Assembly (NCBI RefSeq): GCF_949987515.2
Contig: NC_082684.1
Span: forward strand, 48,574,006-48,638,005
From: Delphinus delphis
Taxonomy: Eukaryota; Chordata; Mammalia; Artiodactyla; Delphinidae
Direction of reading: 5' to 3'
Length of the DNA: 64,000 bases
The number at the start of each line of letters is the position of its first letter. Position 1 is the first letter of the stretch. The notes below the pieces were generated by a model. The model was not told where the DNA came from and did no database searches. It saw only the letters and a program-made list of their open reading frames with translations. Below, piece by piece: positions 22,096 through 33,440 of this stretch. Both the position numbers and the translations under genes were made by a program.

Positions 22096-23394
22096 AGCTC
22101 ACCGCCCTCCTATTTCCTTTTTGGCTGCCCAGGGCAGTAGCTTATGCTAAGAAACGAAAGCAACTTCCCACCCCAATTCTTTAGGATGAATAAAAGCCAA
22201 GTCCAGTGCTGTTTACTGGCATGCCATTTCACCCAGAACATTTTCCTCTGCTGGAAGCAAGCCCAAAGAGGTCTAATGGGCATTTGTGTCTATCCTACTC
22301 TGGCAGAAAGTTGCATGGACAAGTGCACTGTGGAACCGGAAATGGACGTGTTTCACATCATATTCTCCTGGGAGATAATTTCATACTTTAAAAGGTTTTT
22401 GTTCCTAGGTGTTTTGGACACCGAATGAAAATATCTGTGCTTTCAGTGGTTTCCATGTAATCAACAATCCTAAAATTGACATGTTGTCATCCTTTCTTCC
22501 TAGAACCTGAAGCTTTCTTGTTTATTTTCATCTCAGCTGCCATAGCTCCTGGATTGGGTTGCCTTTATCTGGTCTCTTTAATTTTTGGTGAAACACTGAA
22601 ACTTTGCACGAAGTCAACTTCTCCCTCCTTACTGAGCTCTGCCAATTCGGAGAATGGAACTGTGGTTTGGGTTATTCCTTCTGTCTGGGTAATTCCTGCT
22701 TTACCATTGTTGGTTCTTTGTCTTTAAGAAGAAGAAAATCTCTATTAATGTTAAAGAAAAGTATATGCTGGTCTTGTTCCACCTAAATAGCCCTGTTGTC
22801 CAGTGTGAGGAAGTTTCCATGCTTTACAAGGGTTTTCTCTGCAGTATCTGCGTCTCCAAGCTGGACCATCTCCTCTCCACTTACAGTGAGATGTCTCAGC
22901 CAGAGAACCTCTCCTACCCATCCTGAAGCCACTCTGGGCTGCTCTGGCAATTAGAAACTCCAGCCTCTGGTCACCCCCCAAAGGAATTTCCTGCTAAACA
23001 GGACATCTTGTGACCCATCCTTGGGTTTCTCTGCTAGAGACAAATCTATTCTTGTCCTATGAATGCTGCCTCTAGAGAAAGAATAAACATAGAAAGAGCC
23101 TTCTTCGAGTGAATTTTCTTTCTAGAGCAGCTTTTAAGCAAGTGGCCTAAGACTAATTCTTGCTTAGGGACACTGCAGACATTTTCAGGGCACTGACTTT
23201 CAGCAGGTGCTTTCATTATACAGTGGGCTTAGCTTGGACTAAGAATGAGATGGCTAAGTGCCAGGCTCAGCTCCCCTCTGCATGGTCAGCTGTCCTAGAG
23301 AGCTTCAGGCTTCCCACTCTTATAATGGGGATAATGTCACCTGGACTATTTAAAATGAGAGCATGAAATGGAAATCCATGGGACATCCAGATAT
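22096..23394. other. Unassigned non-coding sequence
   Basis: No recognised gene or repeat in about 1.3 kb. Confidence 0.4.
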
Positions 23395-24110
23395 TTGAGG
23401 ATGTCCTCCAACATCTAAGACAAAAAGCAAAATAATCAAGGAGAAACCTCCCAGAGGAAGCAGAGGCAATGCAGCAGCAGAATACTTTGGAATAAGAAGG
23501 TATGCTATCCATAATAAAATTACTTAGATGCTATATAAAGATGGAATATTCAGAAACAGCAAAAAAAGCTTTTTAGAAATTAAAAATAAGGTAGCAAATA
23601 AAAATTTAAAGGGTTGGAACTTAAAATTGAGGATACCATCAACTTTAAATTGTAAGTGGAGCAAAAAGACTAGGAGATAGACAATAGGAGAGAAAACAAA
23701 ACAAAATAAGAGATCAACCCAGGAGGTCCAACATCAGTCTAATAGGTGCCACAGCAAGCGAGAACAAGAGAAAATGGAGGGGAAGAAACTATCAGAGAAA
23801 GAATACAATTGTCCAGCACTGAAGGATAAAAGTTTTCAAATTTAAAAAGTTCACTGAGAACCCAGCAAAATGGTTGAAAAAAAGATCACATCAAGGCAGA
23901 TACTTGTGGCATTTTAGATCACTAAGGATAAAGCTAAAGCTTTTGACTTCTTGACTTCAACATTGGAAATTAGATGAAAATGGAGTAATGTCTTCAACCT
24001 ACAGAGGAGAAATGAATTTCATCCCCAAACTATCCATCAATATGAGTATAGAATAAAAACAGTTTTAGACATGCAATTTTTCAAAAACTTTACCTGTCAG
24101 ACACCTGAGG
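23395..24110 (+). repeat. Old L1ME/HAL1-type ORF1-region remnant
   Basis: The order 'aaagaatacaattgtccagcactgaagg', 'gttcactgagaacccagcaaaatgg', 'cacatcaaggcagatacttgtggcattttagatcactaaggataaag', 'cttgacttcaacattggaaattagatgaaaatggagtaatgtcttcaa', 'ccaaactatccatcaatatgag', 'gacatgcaattttt' is that of the HAL1/L1ME ORF1 region. Every frame is broken. Confidence 0.7.
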
Positions 24111-24499
24111 AGGCTCAAGCACAAAGGGAGTTCAAGGAAGATGCACAGAACTCAAAGCAGGAAGCACCTAGGCCTCATGGGAACTGGAAAGTCTTAAGGC
24201 CACAACCTTCTCCATCTTTTTCTGTTCCTTTCTGGAGCTGTGGTCTCTTACCTCTGCACATCTTCTTTCTCCTTTCAATGTAGACCACTTCTGTGAGTCT
24301 TTCGGTTTTTGTTCAGGCTCTGGCTTGACTGGGATTCTGATTTTGCTGGTGCTCATAGGGAGAAAATGGAGAGAGAGAGGTTCTTGAATACCTCTGACTA
24401 ATAAGCAGAGACAATCACAGATTTAAGTTCCAGAATGATTCAGAGAAGCTATAAATCATTAAAGACCACAGTGCTAGCTGTGTATTACAACTTGAGGTG

Positions 24500-25190
24500 A
24501 GCAACAGAGCCTAATAATTGTTCCCCAATATCCACTCTCTTCTTTCTTTTGATAAGCAAACCCCCACTATTTACTTAGGTACATGACTGCCCAGGTAGAG
24601 ACATTCACAGGCCTCAGTTGGAACTAGATGGATGTGGCCATGTGACTAAGTTTTGGTCAGTAGAATGTTAGCAGAAATGATGTGTCCACTTGTAAGTAAT
24701 GTCTTGCCTTTCACTGCCTCTTTATCCCTTCCCACAAACCAGGGCATGAATGGAGCTTCAAACACGAAGATCAGACTCTGGGACAAGAGTCATCAAACTT
24801 TAACCCATGGGCTAGATGTGGCCTGCCATCTGTTTCTGTAAATAAAGTTTTATTGGAATAATGCCATACCCACTCATTTATATGTCTATGGCTGCTTTCA
24901 TGCTACAATGCAAGACTTGAGAAGTTATGATAGAGACTGTATGGCCCACAAAGCCTAAAATAATTACCATCCAGCCCTTTGCAGAAAAAGCTTACTGATT
25001 CCTATTCCTGTTCTATGATTATGGAACAACAAGAGAGAAGGAGCCTAGATACCCAAATGACCCCATGGAATGGAGTCTATTACTTGCCTAGATTATCTGC
25101 CTACCTCTGGACTATTACCAGAGAAAAATAAATTTCTCTCATTTGGGTCACTACATATCTGAGTCACTTATAGCAGCTTATTTAAACTTA
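24500..25190. repeat. Old repeat of uncertain family hosting a hAT element
   Basis: Flanks of the element at 24789-25003 ('gttccccaatatccactctcttc', 'gcctcagttggaactagatggatgtggccatgtgac' and 'gaataaatttctctcatttgggtcactacatatctgag') look like one older interspersed repeat, possibly an LTR, cut in two. Confidence 0.4.
24789..25003 (+). mobile_element. hAT-Charlie-type non-autonomous DNA transposon
   Basis: The sequence 'tcatcaaactttaacccatgggctagatgtggcctgcc', 'ctgtttctgtaaataaagttttattggaataatgccat', 'tatggctgctttcatgctacaatg', 'gtatggcccacaaagcctaaaataattaccatccagccctttgcagaaaaagct' follows a common mammalian Charlie-group element. The terminal CAG inverted-repeat bases have decayed. Confidence 0.72.
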
Positions 25191-25679
25191 GTATGGTACA
25201 AAACAATATTGTAACAAATTTAGTTTCCTATAATGAACATATAATGAGTAAATTTAATGTTTCCATAACAAATAATTAAAGGTAGCTTAGCCACAAGATT
25301 AGGGTTATGTAAGACAACACTAATTACTTAAGACAGGATTTAAAGGGAACTCTTACAATCATAACTCGATAGAAAAAAATGTGAAAACAACTTACAGAAT
25401 ATGTATATATCTGACAATATGGTGTCACTAATGTAGTTTAATATTTACATTCACAAGTTTTTCAAAGTAAATGTCTTCTAAATACTCTCCAGTTTTTACT
25501 CTTATTGAATAAGACAAAATGACTGGTTCAGTCTTGTCTCTTCAGAGCAGCTGTCTACAGGGTCTACTTTCTTGAAGTTCTCCAATAAACTGCAGATTGA
25601 GACATGTTCTTTGCCTTCAACTACAATTTCTAGCCGAGGCTGAATTTAAAAATATGTGTCTCAAGGTCATGCAATCGTT
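25191..25679. other. Unassigned non-coding sequence
   Basis: A/T-rich, no recognised features. Confidence 0.4.
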
Positions 25680-26290
25680 ATTACTATCTACTTCCAGAAC
25701 ATTTGCATCACCCCAAAAGGAATTCCATATTCATTAGCAGACACTTCCCTTTCCCCCCTTCCTCCAGCTCCAGGCAACCATTAATATGCTTTCTGGCTCT
25801 ATGAATTTGTCTTTTCTGGGTATTTCATATAAATGGAACATGTGGCCTTTTGTGACTAGCTTCTTTCACTTAGCAATCTCTTCAAAGTTCATCCATGATG
25901 TAGCATATATCAGTACTTCATTCCTTTCTTCTTTTTCTTTTTTTTTTTTGTGGAACGCGGGCCTCTCACTGTTATGGCCTCTCCCGTTGCAGAGCACAGG
26001 CTCTGGACGCGCAGGCTCAGCGGCCATGGCTCACGGGCCCAGCCGCTCCACGGCATGTGGGATCTTCCCGGACCGGGGCACGAACGCGTGTCCCCTGCAT
26101 CGGCAGGCGGACTCTCAACTACTGCGCCACCAGGGAAGCCCTACTTCATTCCTTTTAATGGCCAAATAACATTTTGTTATATGGATATGACACATATCAT
26201 ATATGGATATGACACATCAGTTGCTGGACATTTGGGTGTTTCCATTTTTTTGGCTATTAGGAATAAAACTGCTGAGTACAAAAAAAATAT
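25680..26290 (-). repeat. Old L1M 3' region, split by a SINE
   Basis: Reverse-oriented L1M text: 'ctccaggcaaccattaatatgctttctggctctatgaatttg', 'tatttcatataaatggaacatgtgg', 'ttcacttagcaatctcttcaaagttcatccatgatgtagcat', and after the SINE 'aatggccaaataacattttgttatatgg', 'catttgggtgtttccatttttttggctatta'. Confidence 0.8.
25914..26155 (-). mobile_element. CHR-type SINE (short form) with perfect target duplication
   Basis: The body lies between about 25928 and 26141. TACTTCATTCCTTT occurs at 25914-25927 and exactly at 26142-26155. It interrupts the older L1M remnant, which reads through when the SINE and one duplicate are removed. Confidence 0.95.
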
Positions 26291-26514
26291 GTCTTATAGT
26301 TTTCTATTTCTAAAAGAGACGGGGGGTTAAGCTTAAAGGAAATCAGAGGTCAATTATGGAGAGCTTTAAAAGGTTGCCACAGGACAGAGCGAAGGGGAAA
26401 ATGAACAAATTTAATTAACTATTCTCACAGCTGTCCTCTTTATGTCTGAGCTTTCTGCATTTCACCTGATAAACTACAGGATAAAAATTTTAAAACAATG
26501 CAATTTTAAAAAAA

Positions 26515-26990
26515 ATTTACTCCAGAAATGAAAATATATATTCATATGAAAGGCTATATGTGAATATTTAGAGTAGCAAACTTGGAAACAAACCAGTCTT
26601 TCAACTGACGAATGGATAAACACTTAACTCAAGCAATAAAAGCAGGATAAACTACTCCTCTGCAATGAAGAGGAGTGATTATTGATACATACAAAACATG
26701 GATGCATCTCAAGTGCATTATACTAGGGAAGAAAGCCAGATTTACAGGCTATCCACTGGGTTACTCCATTTATATTACATTCTGGAAAAGGCAATACTGC
26801 CAGAATAGAAAGATCAATCTTTGCCGAGGACTGAGAGGGAAGGGTTGACTACAAAGTCCAACACAAGGGAATTTTGGGGGTAATGGAAGGGTATGACTTG
26901 ATGCAGGCTATGGTTACACAACTCTAGGCATTTGTCAAAGCTCAAAGAACTCAAAACGGAAAAAAATAAATTTAACTATATGTAAATTAA
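26515..26990 (+). repeat. Old L1M 3' region
   Basis: 'caactgacgaatggataaaca', 'tacaaaacatggatgcatctcaagtgcattatactagggaagaaagccaga', 'ttactccatttatattacattctggaaaaggcaatactg' and 'catttgtcaaagctcaaagaactc' are the end of L1M ORF2 and its 3'UTR. Confidence 0.75.
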
Positions 26991-27184
26991 AATGTAAATT
27001 AAGAAAAAATAAAAGGACACTAGAGGTGATAGAATTAAAATAGCAATGTTTGAATATTCTTAACCATGGCATTATGCATGTATAATAACACGGGCAGACT
27101 GAAATACACACAATCTTGTGAAATCTACTCTTTGATATAGAGACACAAAGATGAAATTAAATTATTTATATGGCACTAAATTAT

Positions 27185-27419
27185 CCCTCTCACTGTTTTT
27201 TTTTTTTTTTTTGCGGTACGCGGGCCTCTCACTGTTGTGGCCTCTCCCGTTGCGGAGCACAGGCTCCGGACGCGCAGGCTCAGCAGCCATGGCTCACGGG
27301 CCCAGCTGCTCCGCGGCATGTGGGATCTTCCCGGACCGGGGCACGAACCCGTGTCCCCTGCATCGGCAGGTGGACTTTCAACCACTGCACCACCAGGGAA
27401 GCCCCCTCTCACTGTTTTT
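27185..27419 (-). mobile_element. CHR-type SINE (short form) with perfect target duplication
   Basis: The body lies between about 27201 and 27403. CCCTCTCACTGTTTTT is present at 27185-27200 and exactly at 27404-27419. It lies just beyond the 3' end of L1 copy A. Confidence 0.95.
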
Positions 27420-27849
27420 GTTTTTGGTTTTTTGTTTCCTTTTTTTTTGAATGTCACATAACAATTTATTTTTATTTTTTTTAACATCTTTATTGGAGTA
27501 TACTTGCTTTACAATATTGTGTTAGTTTCTGCTATATAACAAAGTGAATCAGCTATATGTATACATATATCCCATATCCCCTCCCTCTTGCATCTCCCTC
27601 CCACCCTCTTTAGCCCACCCCTCTAGGTGGTCACAAAGCACTGAACTGATCACCTTGTGCTATGCGGCTGCTTCCCACTAGCTAGCTATTTTACATTTGG
27701 TAGTGTATATATGTCAATGACACTCTTTCACTTTGTCCCATCTTACCTATCACCCTCCCCATCTCCTCAAGTCCATTCTGTACGTCTGCATCTTTATTCC
27801 TGTCTTGCCCCTAGGTTCGTCAGAACGTTTTTTTTTTTTTTTTTTTTTT

Positions 27850-30800
27850 TTAGATTCCGTATATATGTGTTAGCATATGGTATTTGTTTTTCTCCTTCTG
27901 ACTTACTTCACTCTGAATGACAGACTCTAGGTCCATCCACCTCACTGCAAATAACCCAATTTCATTTCTTTTTATGGCTAATATTCCATGGTATATATGT
28001 GCCACATCTTCTCTATCCATTCATCTGTCAATGGACACTTAGGTTGCTTCCATGTCCTAGCTATTGTAAATAGTGCTGCAATGAATATTGTGGTACATGA
28101 CTCTTTTTGAATTATAGTTTTCTCAGGGTATATGCCCAATAGTGGGATTGCTGGGTCATATGGTAGTTCTATTTTTAGTTTTTAAAGGAACCTCCATACT
28201 GTTCTCCATAGTGGCTGTATCAGTTTACATTCCCACCAACAGTGCAACAGGGTTCCCTTTTCTCCACACCCTCTCAAGCATTTATTGTTTGTAGATTTTT
28301 TAATAAGGGCCTTTCTGACTGGTGTGAGGTGATACCTCATTGCAGTTTTGATTTGCATTTCCCTAATGATTTGTGATGCTGAGCATCCTTTCATGTTTGT
28401 GGGCAATCTGTATATGTTCTTTGGAGAAATGTCTATTTAGGTCCTCTGCCCATTTTTGGCTTGGGTTTTTTTGTTTTTTGATATTGAGCTGCATGAGCTG
28501 CTTGTATATTTTGGAGATTAATCCTTTGTCAGTTGCTTCATTTGCAAGTATTTTCTCCCATTCTGAGGGTTGTCTTTTTGTCTTGTTTATGGTTTCCTTT
28601 GCTTTGCAAAAGCTTTTAAGTTTCATTAGGTCCCATTTGTTTATTCTTGTTTTTATTTCCATTTCTGTAAGAGGTGGGTCAAAAAGGATCTTGCTGTGAT
28701 TTATGTCATAGAGTGTTCTGCCTCTGTTTTACTTGAAGAGTTTTATGGTGTCTGGCCTTACATTTAGGTCTTTAATCCATTTTGAGTTTATTTTTGTGTA
28801 TGGTGCCAGGAAGTGTTCTAATTTTATTCTTTTACATGGAGCTGTCCAGTTTCCCCAGCACCACTTATTGAAGAGGCTGTCTTTTCTCCATTGTATATTC
28901 TTGCCTCCTTTATCAAAAATAAGGTGGCCATATGCATGGGTTTATCTCTGGGCATTCTATCCTGTACCATTGATCTATATTTCTGTTTTTGTGCAAGTAC
29001 CATACTCTTTTGATTACTATAGCTGTGTAATATAGTCTGAAGTCAGGGAGCCTGAGTCCTCCAGCTCCATTTTACTTTCTCAAGATTGCTTTGGCTATTT
29101 GGAGTCCTTTGTGTTTCAATACAAATTGTGAAACTTTTTGTTCTAATTCTGTGAAAAATGCCATTGGTAGTTTGATAGGGATTACATTGAATTTGTAGAT
29201 TGCTTTGAGTAGTATAGTCATTTTCACAATGTTGATTCTTCCAATCCAAGAACATGGTATATCTCTCCATCTGTTTGTATTGTCTTAATTTCTTTCATCA
29301 GTGTCTTATAGTTTTCTGCATACAAGTCTTTTGTCTCCTTAGGTAGGTTTATTCCTAAGTATTTTATTCTTTTTGTTGCAGTGGTAAATGGGAGTGTTTC
29401 CTTAATTTCTCTTTCAGGTATTTCATCTTTAGTGTATAGGAATGCCAGAGATTTCTGTGCATTAATATTGTATCCTGCTACATTCCCAAATTCATTGATT
29501 AGCTCTACAAATTTTCTGGCAGCATATTTAGGACTCTCTATGTATAGTATCAGGTCATCTGCAAACCGTGACTGTTTTACGTCCTCTTTTCCAATTTCGA
29601 TTCCTTGTTTTTCCTTTTCTTCTCTGATTTCAGTGGCTAAAACTTCCAAAACTATGTTGAATAAGCGTGGTGAGAGTGGGCAACCTTGTCTTGTTCCTGA
29701 TCTTAGAGAAATTGTTTCAGTTTTTCACCACTGAGAACGATGTTGGCTGTGGGTATGTCATATATGGGCTTTATTATGTTGAGGTAGGTTCCCTCTATGC
29801 CTACTTTCTGGAGGGTTTTTCTCATAAATAGGTGTTGAATTTTGTCAAAAGCTTTTTCTGCATTTATTGAGAGTATCATATGGTTTTTATTCTTCAATTT
29901 GTTAATATGGTGTATCACATTGATTGATTTGCCTATATTGAAGAATCCTTGCATTCCTGGGATAAACCCCACTTGGTCATGGTGTATAATCCTTTTAATG
30001 TGCTGTTGGATTCTGTTTGCTAGTATTTTGTTGAGGATTTTTGCATCTATGTTCATCAGTGATATTGGCCTGTCGTTTTCTTTGTTTGTGAAATCCTTGT
30101 CTGGTTTTGGTATCAGGGTGATGGTGGCCTCGTAGAATGAGTTTGTGAGTGTTCCTCCCTCTGCTATATTTTGGAAGAGTTTGAGAAGGATAGGTGATAG
30201 CTCTTCTCTAAATGTTTGATAAAATTCGCCTGTGAAGCCATCTGGTCCTGGGCTTTTGTTTGTTGGAAGATTTTTAATCACAGTTTCAATTTCAGTGCTT
30301 GTGATTAGTCTGTTCATATTTTCTATTTCTTTCTGATTCAGTCTTGGCAGGTTGTGCCTTTCTAAGAATTTGTCCATTTCTTCCAGATTGTCCATTTTAT
30401 TGGCATAGAGTTGCTTGCAGTAATCTCTCATGATCTTTTGTATTTCTGCAGTGTCAGTTGTTACTTCTCCTTTTTCATTTCCAATTCTATTGCTTTGAGT
30501 CTTCTCCCTTTTCTTCTTGATGAGTCTGGCTAATGGTTTATCAATTTTGTTTATCCTTTCAAAGAACCAGCTTTTAGTTTTATTGATCTTTGCTATTGTT
30601 TCCTTCATTTCTTTTTCATTTATTTCTGATCTGATTTTTATGATTTCTTTCCTTCTGCTAACTTTGGGGTTTTTTAGTTCTTCTTTCTCTAATTGCTTTA
30701 GGTGCAAGGTTAGGTTGTTTATTCGAGATGTTTCCTGTTTCTTAAGGTAGGATTGTATTGCTATAAACTTCCCTCTTAGAACTGCTTTTGCTGCATCCCA

Positions 30801-31649
30801 TAGATTTTGAATCGTTGTGTCTCCATTGTCATTTGTTTCTAGATATTTTTTTTATTTCCTCTTTGATTTCTTCAGTGATCACTTCGTTATTAAGTAGTGT
30901 ATTGTTTAGCATCCATGTGTTTGTATTTTTTACAGATCTTTTCCTGTAATTGATATCTAGTCTCATAGCATTGTGGTCGGAAAAGATACTTGATACAATT
31001 TCAATTTTCTTAAATTTACCAAGGCTTGATTTGTGACTCAAGATATGATCTATCCTGGAGAATGTTCCATGAGCACTTGAGAAACGTGTATTCTTTTGTT
31101 TTGGATGGAATGTCCTATAAATATCAATTAAGTCCATCTTGTTTAATGTATCATTTAAAGCTTGTGTTTCCTTATTTATTTTCATTTTGGATGATCTGTC
31201 CATTGGTGAAAGTGGGGTGTTAAAGTCCCCTACTATGAATGTGTTACTGTTGATTTCCCCTTTTATGGCTGTCAGTATTTGCCTTATGTATTGAGGTGCT
31301 CCTATGTTGGGTGCATAAATATTTACAATTGTTATATCTTCTTCTTGGATCGATCCCTTGATCATTATGTAGTGTCCTTCTTTGTCTCTTCTAATAGTCT
31401 TTATTTTAAAGTCTATTTTTTCTGATATGAGAATTGCTACTCCAGCTTTCTTTTGGTTTCCATTTGCATGAAATACTTTTTCCATCCCCTTACTTTCAGT
31501 CTGTATGTGTCTCTAGGTCTGAAGTGGGTCTCTTGTAGACAGCATATATAAGGGTCTTGTTTTTGTATCCATTCAGCCAATCTGTGTCTTTTGGTGGGAG
31601 CATTTAGTCCATTTACATTTAAGGTAATTATCGATATGTGTGTTCCCAT
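27850..31649 (-). pseudogene. L1 copy A ORF2 (endonuclease-reverse transcriptase), broken
   Basis: ORF2 normally encodes the nicking endonuclease and reverse transcriptase that carry out target-primed reverse transcription. The start is the methionine at 31649 (MGTHISIITLNVNG). A frameshift near 31480 precedes a long endonuclease frame to 30829. This frame still has the NTFIVGDFNTP and FSDHNAM motifs. A run of eight A (reverse of 30846-30853) shifts the frame by one base. The reverse-transcriptase block follows at 30707-29703, with [13 protein letters not shown] and [11 protein letters not shown]. The catalytic FADD motif is at 29565-29554 in another frame. The Cys-rich C-terminal part ([14 protein letters not shown]) is at about 28282-28240, ending HIYGI and TAA at 27852-27850. 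Multiple frame breaks preclude a product. Confidence 0.93.
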
Positions 31650-31707
31650 TTTCTTAATTATTCTGGGTTTGTTATTGTAGGTCTTTTCCTTCTTTTGTGT
31701 TTCTTGC

Positions 31708-32601
31708 CTAGAGAAGTTCCTTTAGCAGTTGTTGTAGAGCTGGTTTGGTGGTGCTGAACTCTCTCAGCTTTTGCTTGTCTGTAAAGGTTTTAATTTCTCC
31801 ATCAAATCTGAATGAGTTCCTTGCTGGGTAGAGTAATCTTGGTTGCAGGTTTTTCTCCTTCATCACTTTCAGTATGTCCTGCCACTCCCTTCTGGCTTGC
31901 AGAGTTTCTGCTGAAAGATCAGCTGTTAACCTTATGGGGATTCCCTTGTGTGTTATTTGTTGTTTTTCCCTTGCTGCTTTTAATATGCTTTCTTTGTATT
32001 TAATTTTTGACAGTTTGATTAATATGTGTCTTGGTGTATTTCTCCTTTGATTTATCCTGTATGGGACTCTCTGTGCTTCCTGGACTTGATTAACTATTTC
32101 CTTTCCCGTATTAGGGAAGTTTTCAACTATAATCTCTTCAAATATTTTCTCAGTCCCTTTCTTTTTCTCTTCTTCTTCTGGAACCCCTATAATTCGAATG
32201 TTGGTGCATTTAATGTTGTCCCAGAGGTCTCTGAGACTGTCCTCAGTTCTTTTCATTCTTTTTTCTTTATTCTGCTCTGCATTAGTTATTTCCACTATTT
32301 TATCTTCCAGGTCACTTATCCGTTCTTCTGCCTCAGTTATTCTGCTATTGATCCCATCTAGAGTATTTTTCATTTCATTTATTGTGTTGTTCATCATTGC
32401 TTGTTTCATCTTTAGTTCTTCAAGGTCCATGTTAACTGATTCTTGCATTTTGTCTATTCTATTTCCAAGATTTTGGATTATCTTTACTATCATTATTCTG
32501 AATTGTTTTTCAGGTAGACTGCCTATTTCCTCTTCATTTGTTAGGTCTGGTGGGTTTTTATCTTGCTCCTTCATCTGCTGTGTGTTTTTCTGTCTTTTCA
32601 T
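31708..32601 (-). CDS. L1 copy A ORF1 protein, open 297-codon frame
   Basis: ORF1p is the L1 RNA-binding chaperone that trimerises and coats L1 RNA in cytoplasmic particles. The frame is open from MKRQKNTQQMK to stop. Residues about 30-130 are heptad-rich (coiled coil, with NSRITEAEERISDLEDKI). NIRIIGVPEEEE marks the RRM-like domain at about residues 143-155, and the C-terminal domain contains RREWQDILKVMKEKNLQPR and NSFRFDGEIKTF. Length is exactly that of copy B, so 297 is likely the normal length for this family (human ORF1p is 338). Whether it is expressed cannot be told; its 5'UTR promoter is truncated. Confidence 0.88.
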   Translation of the reverse strand: MKRQKNTQQMKEQDKNPPDLTNEEEIGSLPEKQFRIMIVKIIQNLGNRIDKMQESVNMDLEELKMKQAMMNNTINEMKNTLDGINSRITEAEERISDLEDKIVEITNAEQNKEKRMKRTEDSLRDLWDNIKCTNIRIIGVPEEEEKKKGTEKIFEEIIVENFPNTGKEIVNQVQEAQRVPYRINQRRNTPRHILIKLSKIKYKESILKAAREKQQITHKGIPIRLTADLSAETLQARREWQDILKVMKEKNLQPRLLYPARNSFRFDGEIKTFTDKQKLREFSTTKPALQQLLKELL

Positions 32602-33438
32602 TTTGCTTATCTTACTGTGTTTGGGGTCTCCTTTTTGCAGGCTGAAGGTTCGTAGTTCCTGTTGTTTTTTGTGTCTGTCCCCAGTGGCTAAGGTTGGTTC
32701 AGTGGGTTGTGTAGGCTTCCTGGTGGAGGGTACTAGTGCCTGTATTCTGGTGGATGAGGCTGGATCTTGTCTTTCTGGTGGGCAGGTCCACGTCTGGTGG
32801 TGTGTTTTGGGGTGTCTGTAGACTTATTATGATTTTAGGCAGCCTCTCTGCTAATGGGTGGAGTTGTGTTCCTGTCTTGCTAGTTGTTTGACATAGGATA
32901 TCCAGCACTGTAGCTTGCTGGTCGTTGAGTGAAGCTGGGTGCTGGCATTGAGATGGAGATCTCTGGGAGATTTTCACCGTTTGATATATGTGCAGCTGGG
33001 AGGCCTCTTGTGGACCAGTGTCCTGAAGTTGGCTCTCCCACCTCAGAGGCACAACACTAACTCCTGGCTGCAGCACCAAGAGCCTTTCATCCACACCGCT
33101 CCTTAATTTGGGATGATTCGTTGTCTATTCATGTATTCCACAGATGCAGGGTACATCAAGTTGATTGTGGAGCTTTAATCTGCTGCTTCTGAGGCTGCTG
33201 GGAGAGATTTCCCTTTCTCTTCTTTGTTCTCACAGCTCCCAGGGGCTCAGCTTTGGATTTGGCCCCACCCCTGCGTGTAGTTCGCCGGAGGGCGTCTGTT
33301 CTTTGCTCAGACAGGACGGGGTTAAAGGAGCCGCTGATTCGGAGGCTCTGGCTCACTCAGGCCGGGCGGGGGGGGGGGGGTAGGGAGGGTCACGGAGTGC
33401 GGGGCAGGCCTGTGGCAGCAGAGGCCGGCGTGACATTC
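32602..33438 (-). promoter_or_regulatory. L1 copy A partial 5'UTR
   Basis: Collinear with copy B 5'UTR except for a ~690-bp gap at about 33103, where the copy B segment around 38195-38885 is absent. A run of 13 G occurs at 33368-33380. The L1 5' terminus and its YY1-like site are missing, so promoter activity is doubtful. Confidence 0.8.
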
Positions 33439-33440
33439 CT

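Larger units (their letters stand above)
27470..33438 (-). mobile_element. L1 LINE copy A: complete 3' end, truncated 5'UTR
   Basis: A minus-strand L1 of about 5.97 kb. The 3' end ('catctttattgg' reversed, then A-rich tail) is at about 27470-27490 and the 3'UTR runs to 27849. ORF2 is at 27850-31649 (broken), ORF1 at 31708-32601 (open), and 5'UTR sequence runs to 33438, where it joins copy B. Compared with copy B the 5'UTR lacks the (GGAA)n-rich block and everything upstream of the position equivalent to about 39218. A polyT tract at 27829-27851 (polyA on the element strand) sits at the ORF2 stop. Confidence 0.95.

Noticed and set aside
27151..27484. Recurrent ~100-codon frames reading through CHR SINEs (also at 3066-3332, 4413-4666, 25786-26330, 56881-57335)
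   Set aside because: The same peptide-like sequence recurs at every SINE copy because the repeat itself lacks stops; it is not a gene family.
32198..32821. 207-codon + strand frame (and similar frames at 29842-30135, 34489-34971, 37297-37770)
   Set aside because: These are antisense shadows of L1 ORF1 and ORF2, serine/phenylalanine-rich because the sense strand is A-rich.
33368..33380. Run of 13 G as a regulatory G-quadruplex
   Set aside because: It sits in a truncated L1 5'UTR and a homopolymer of this kind is more simply a slippage or assembly feature; copy B has no such run at the matching position.
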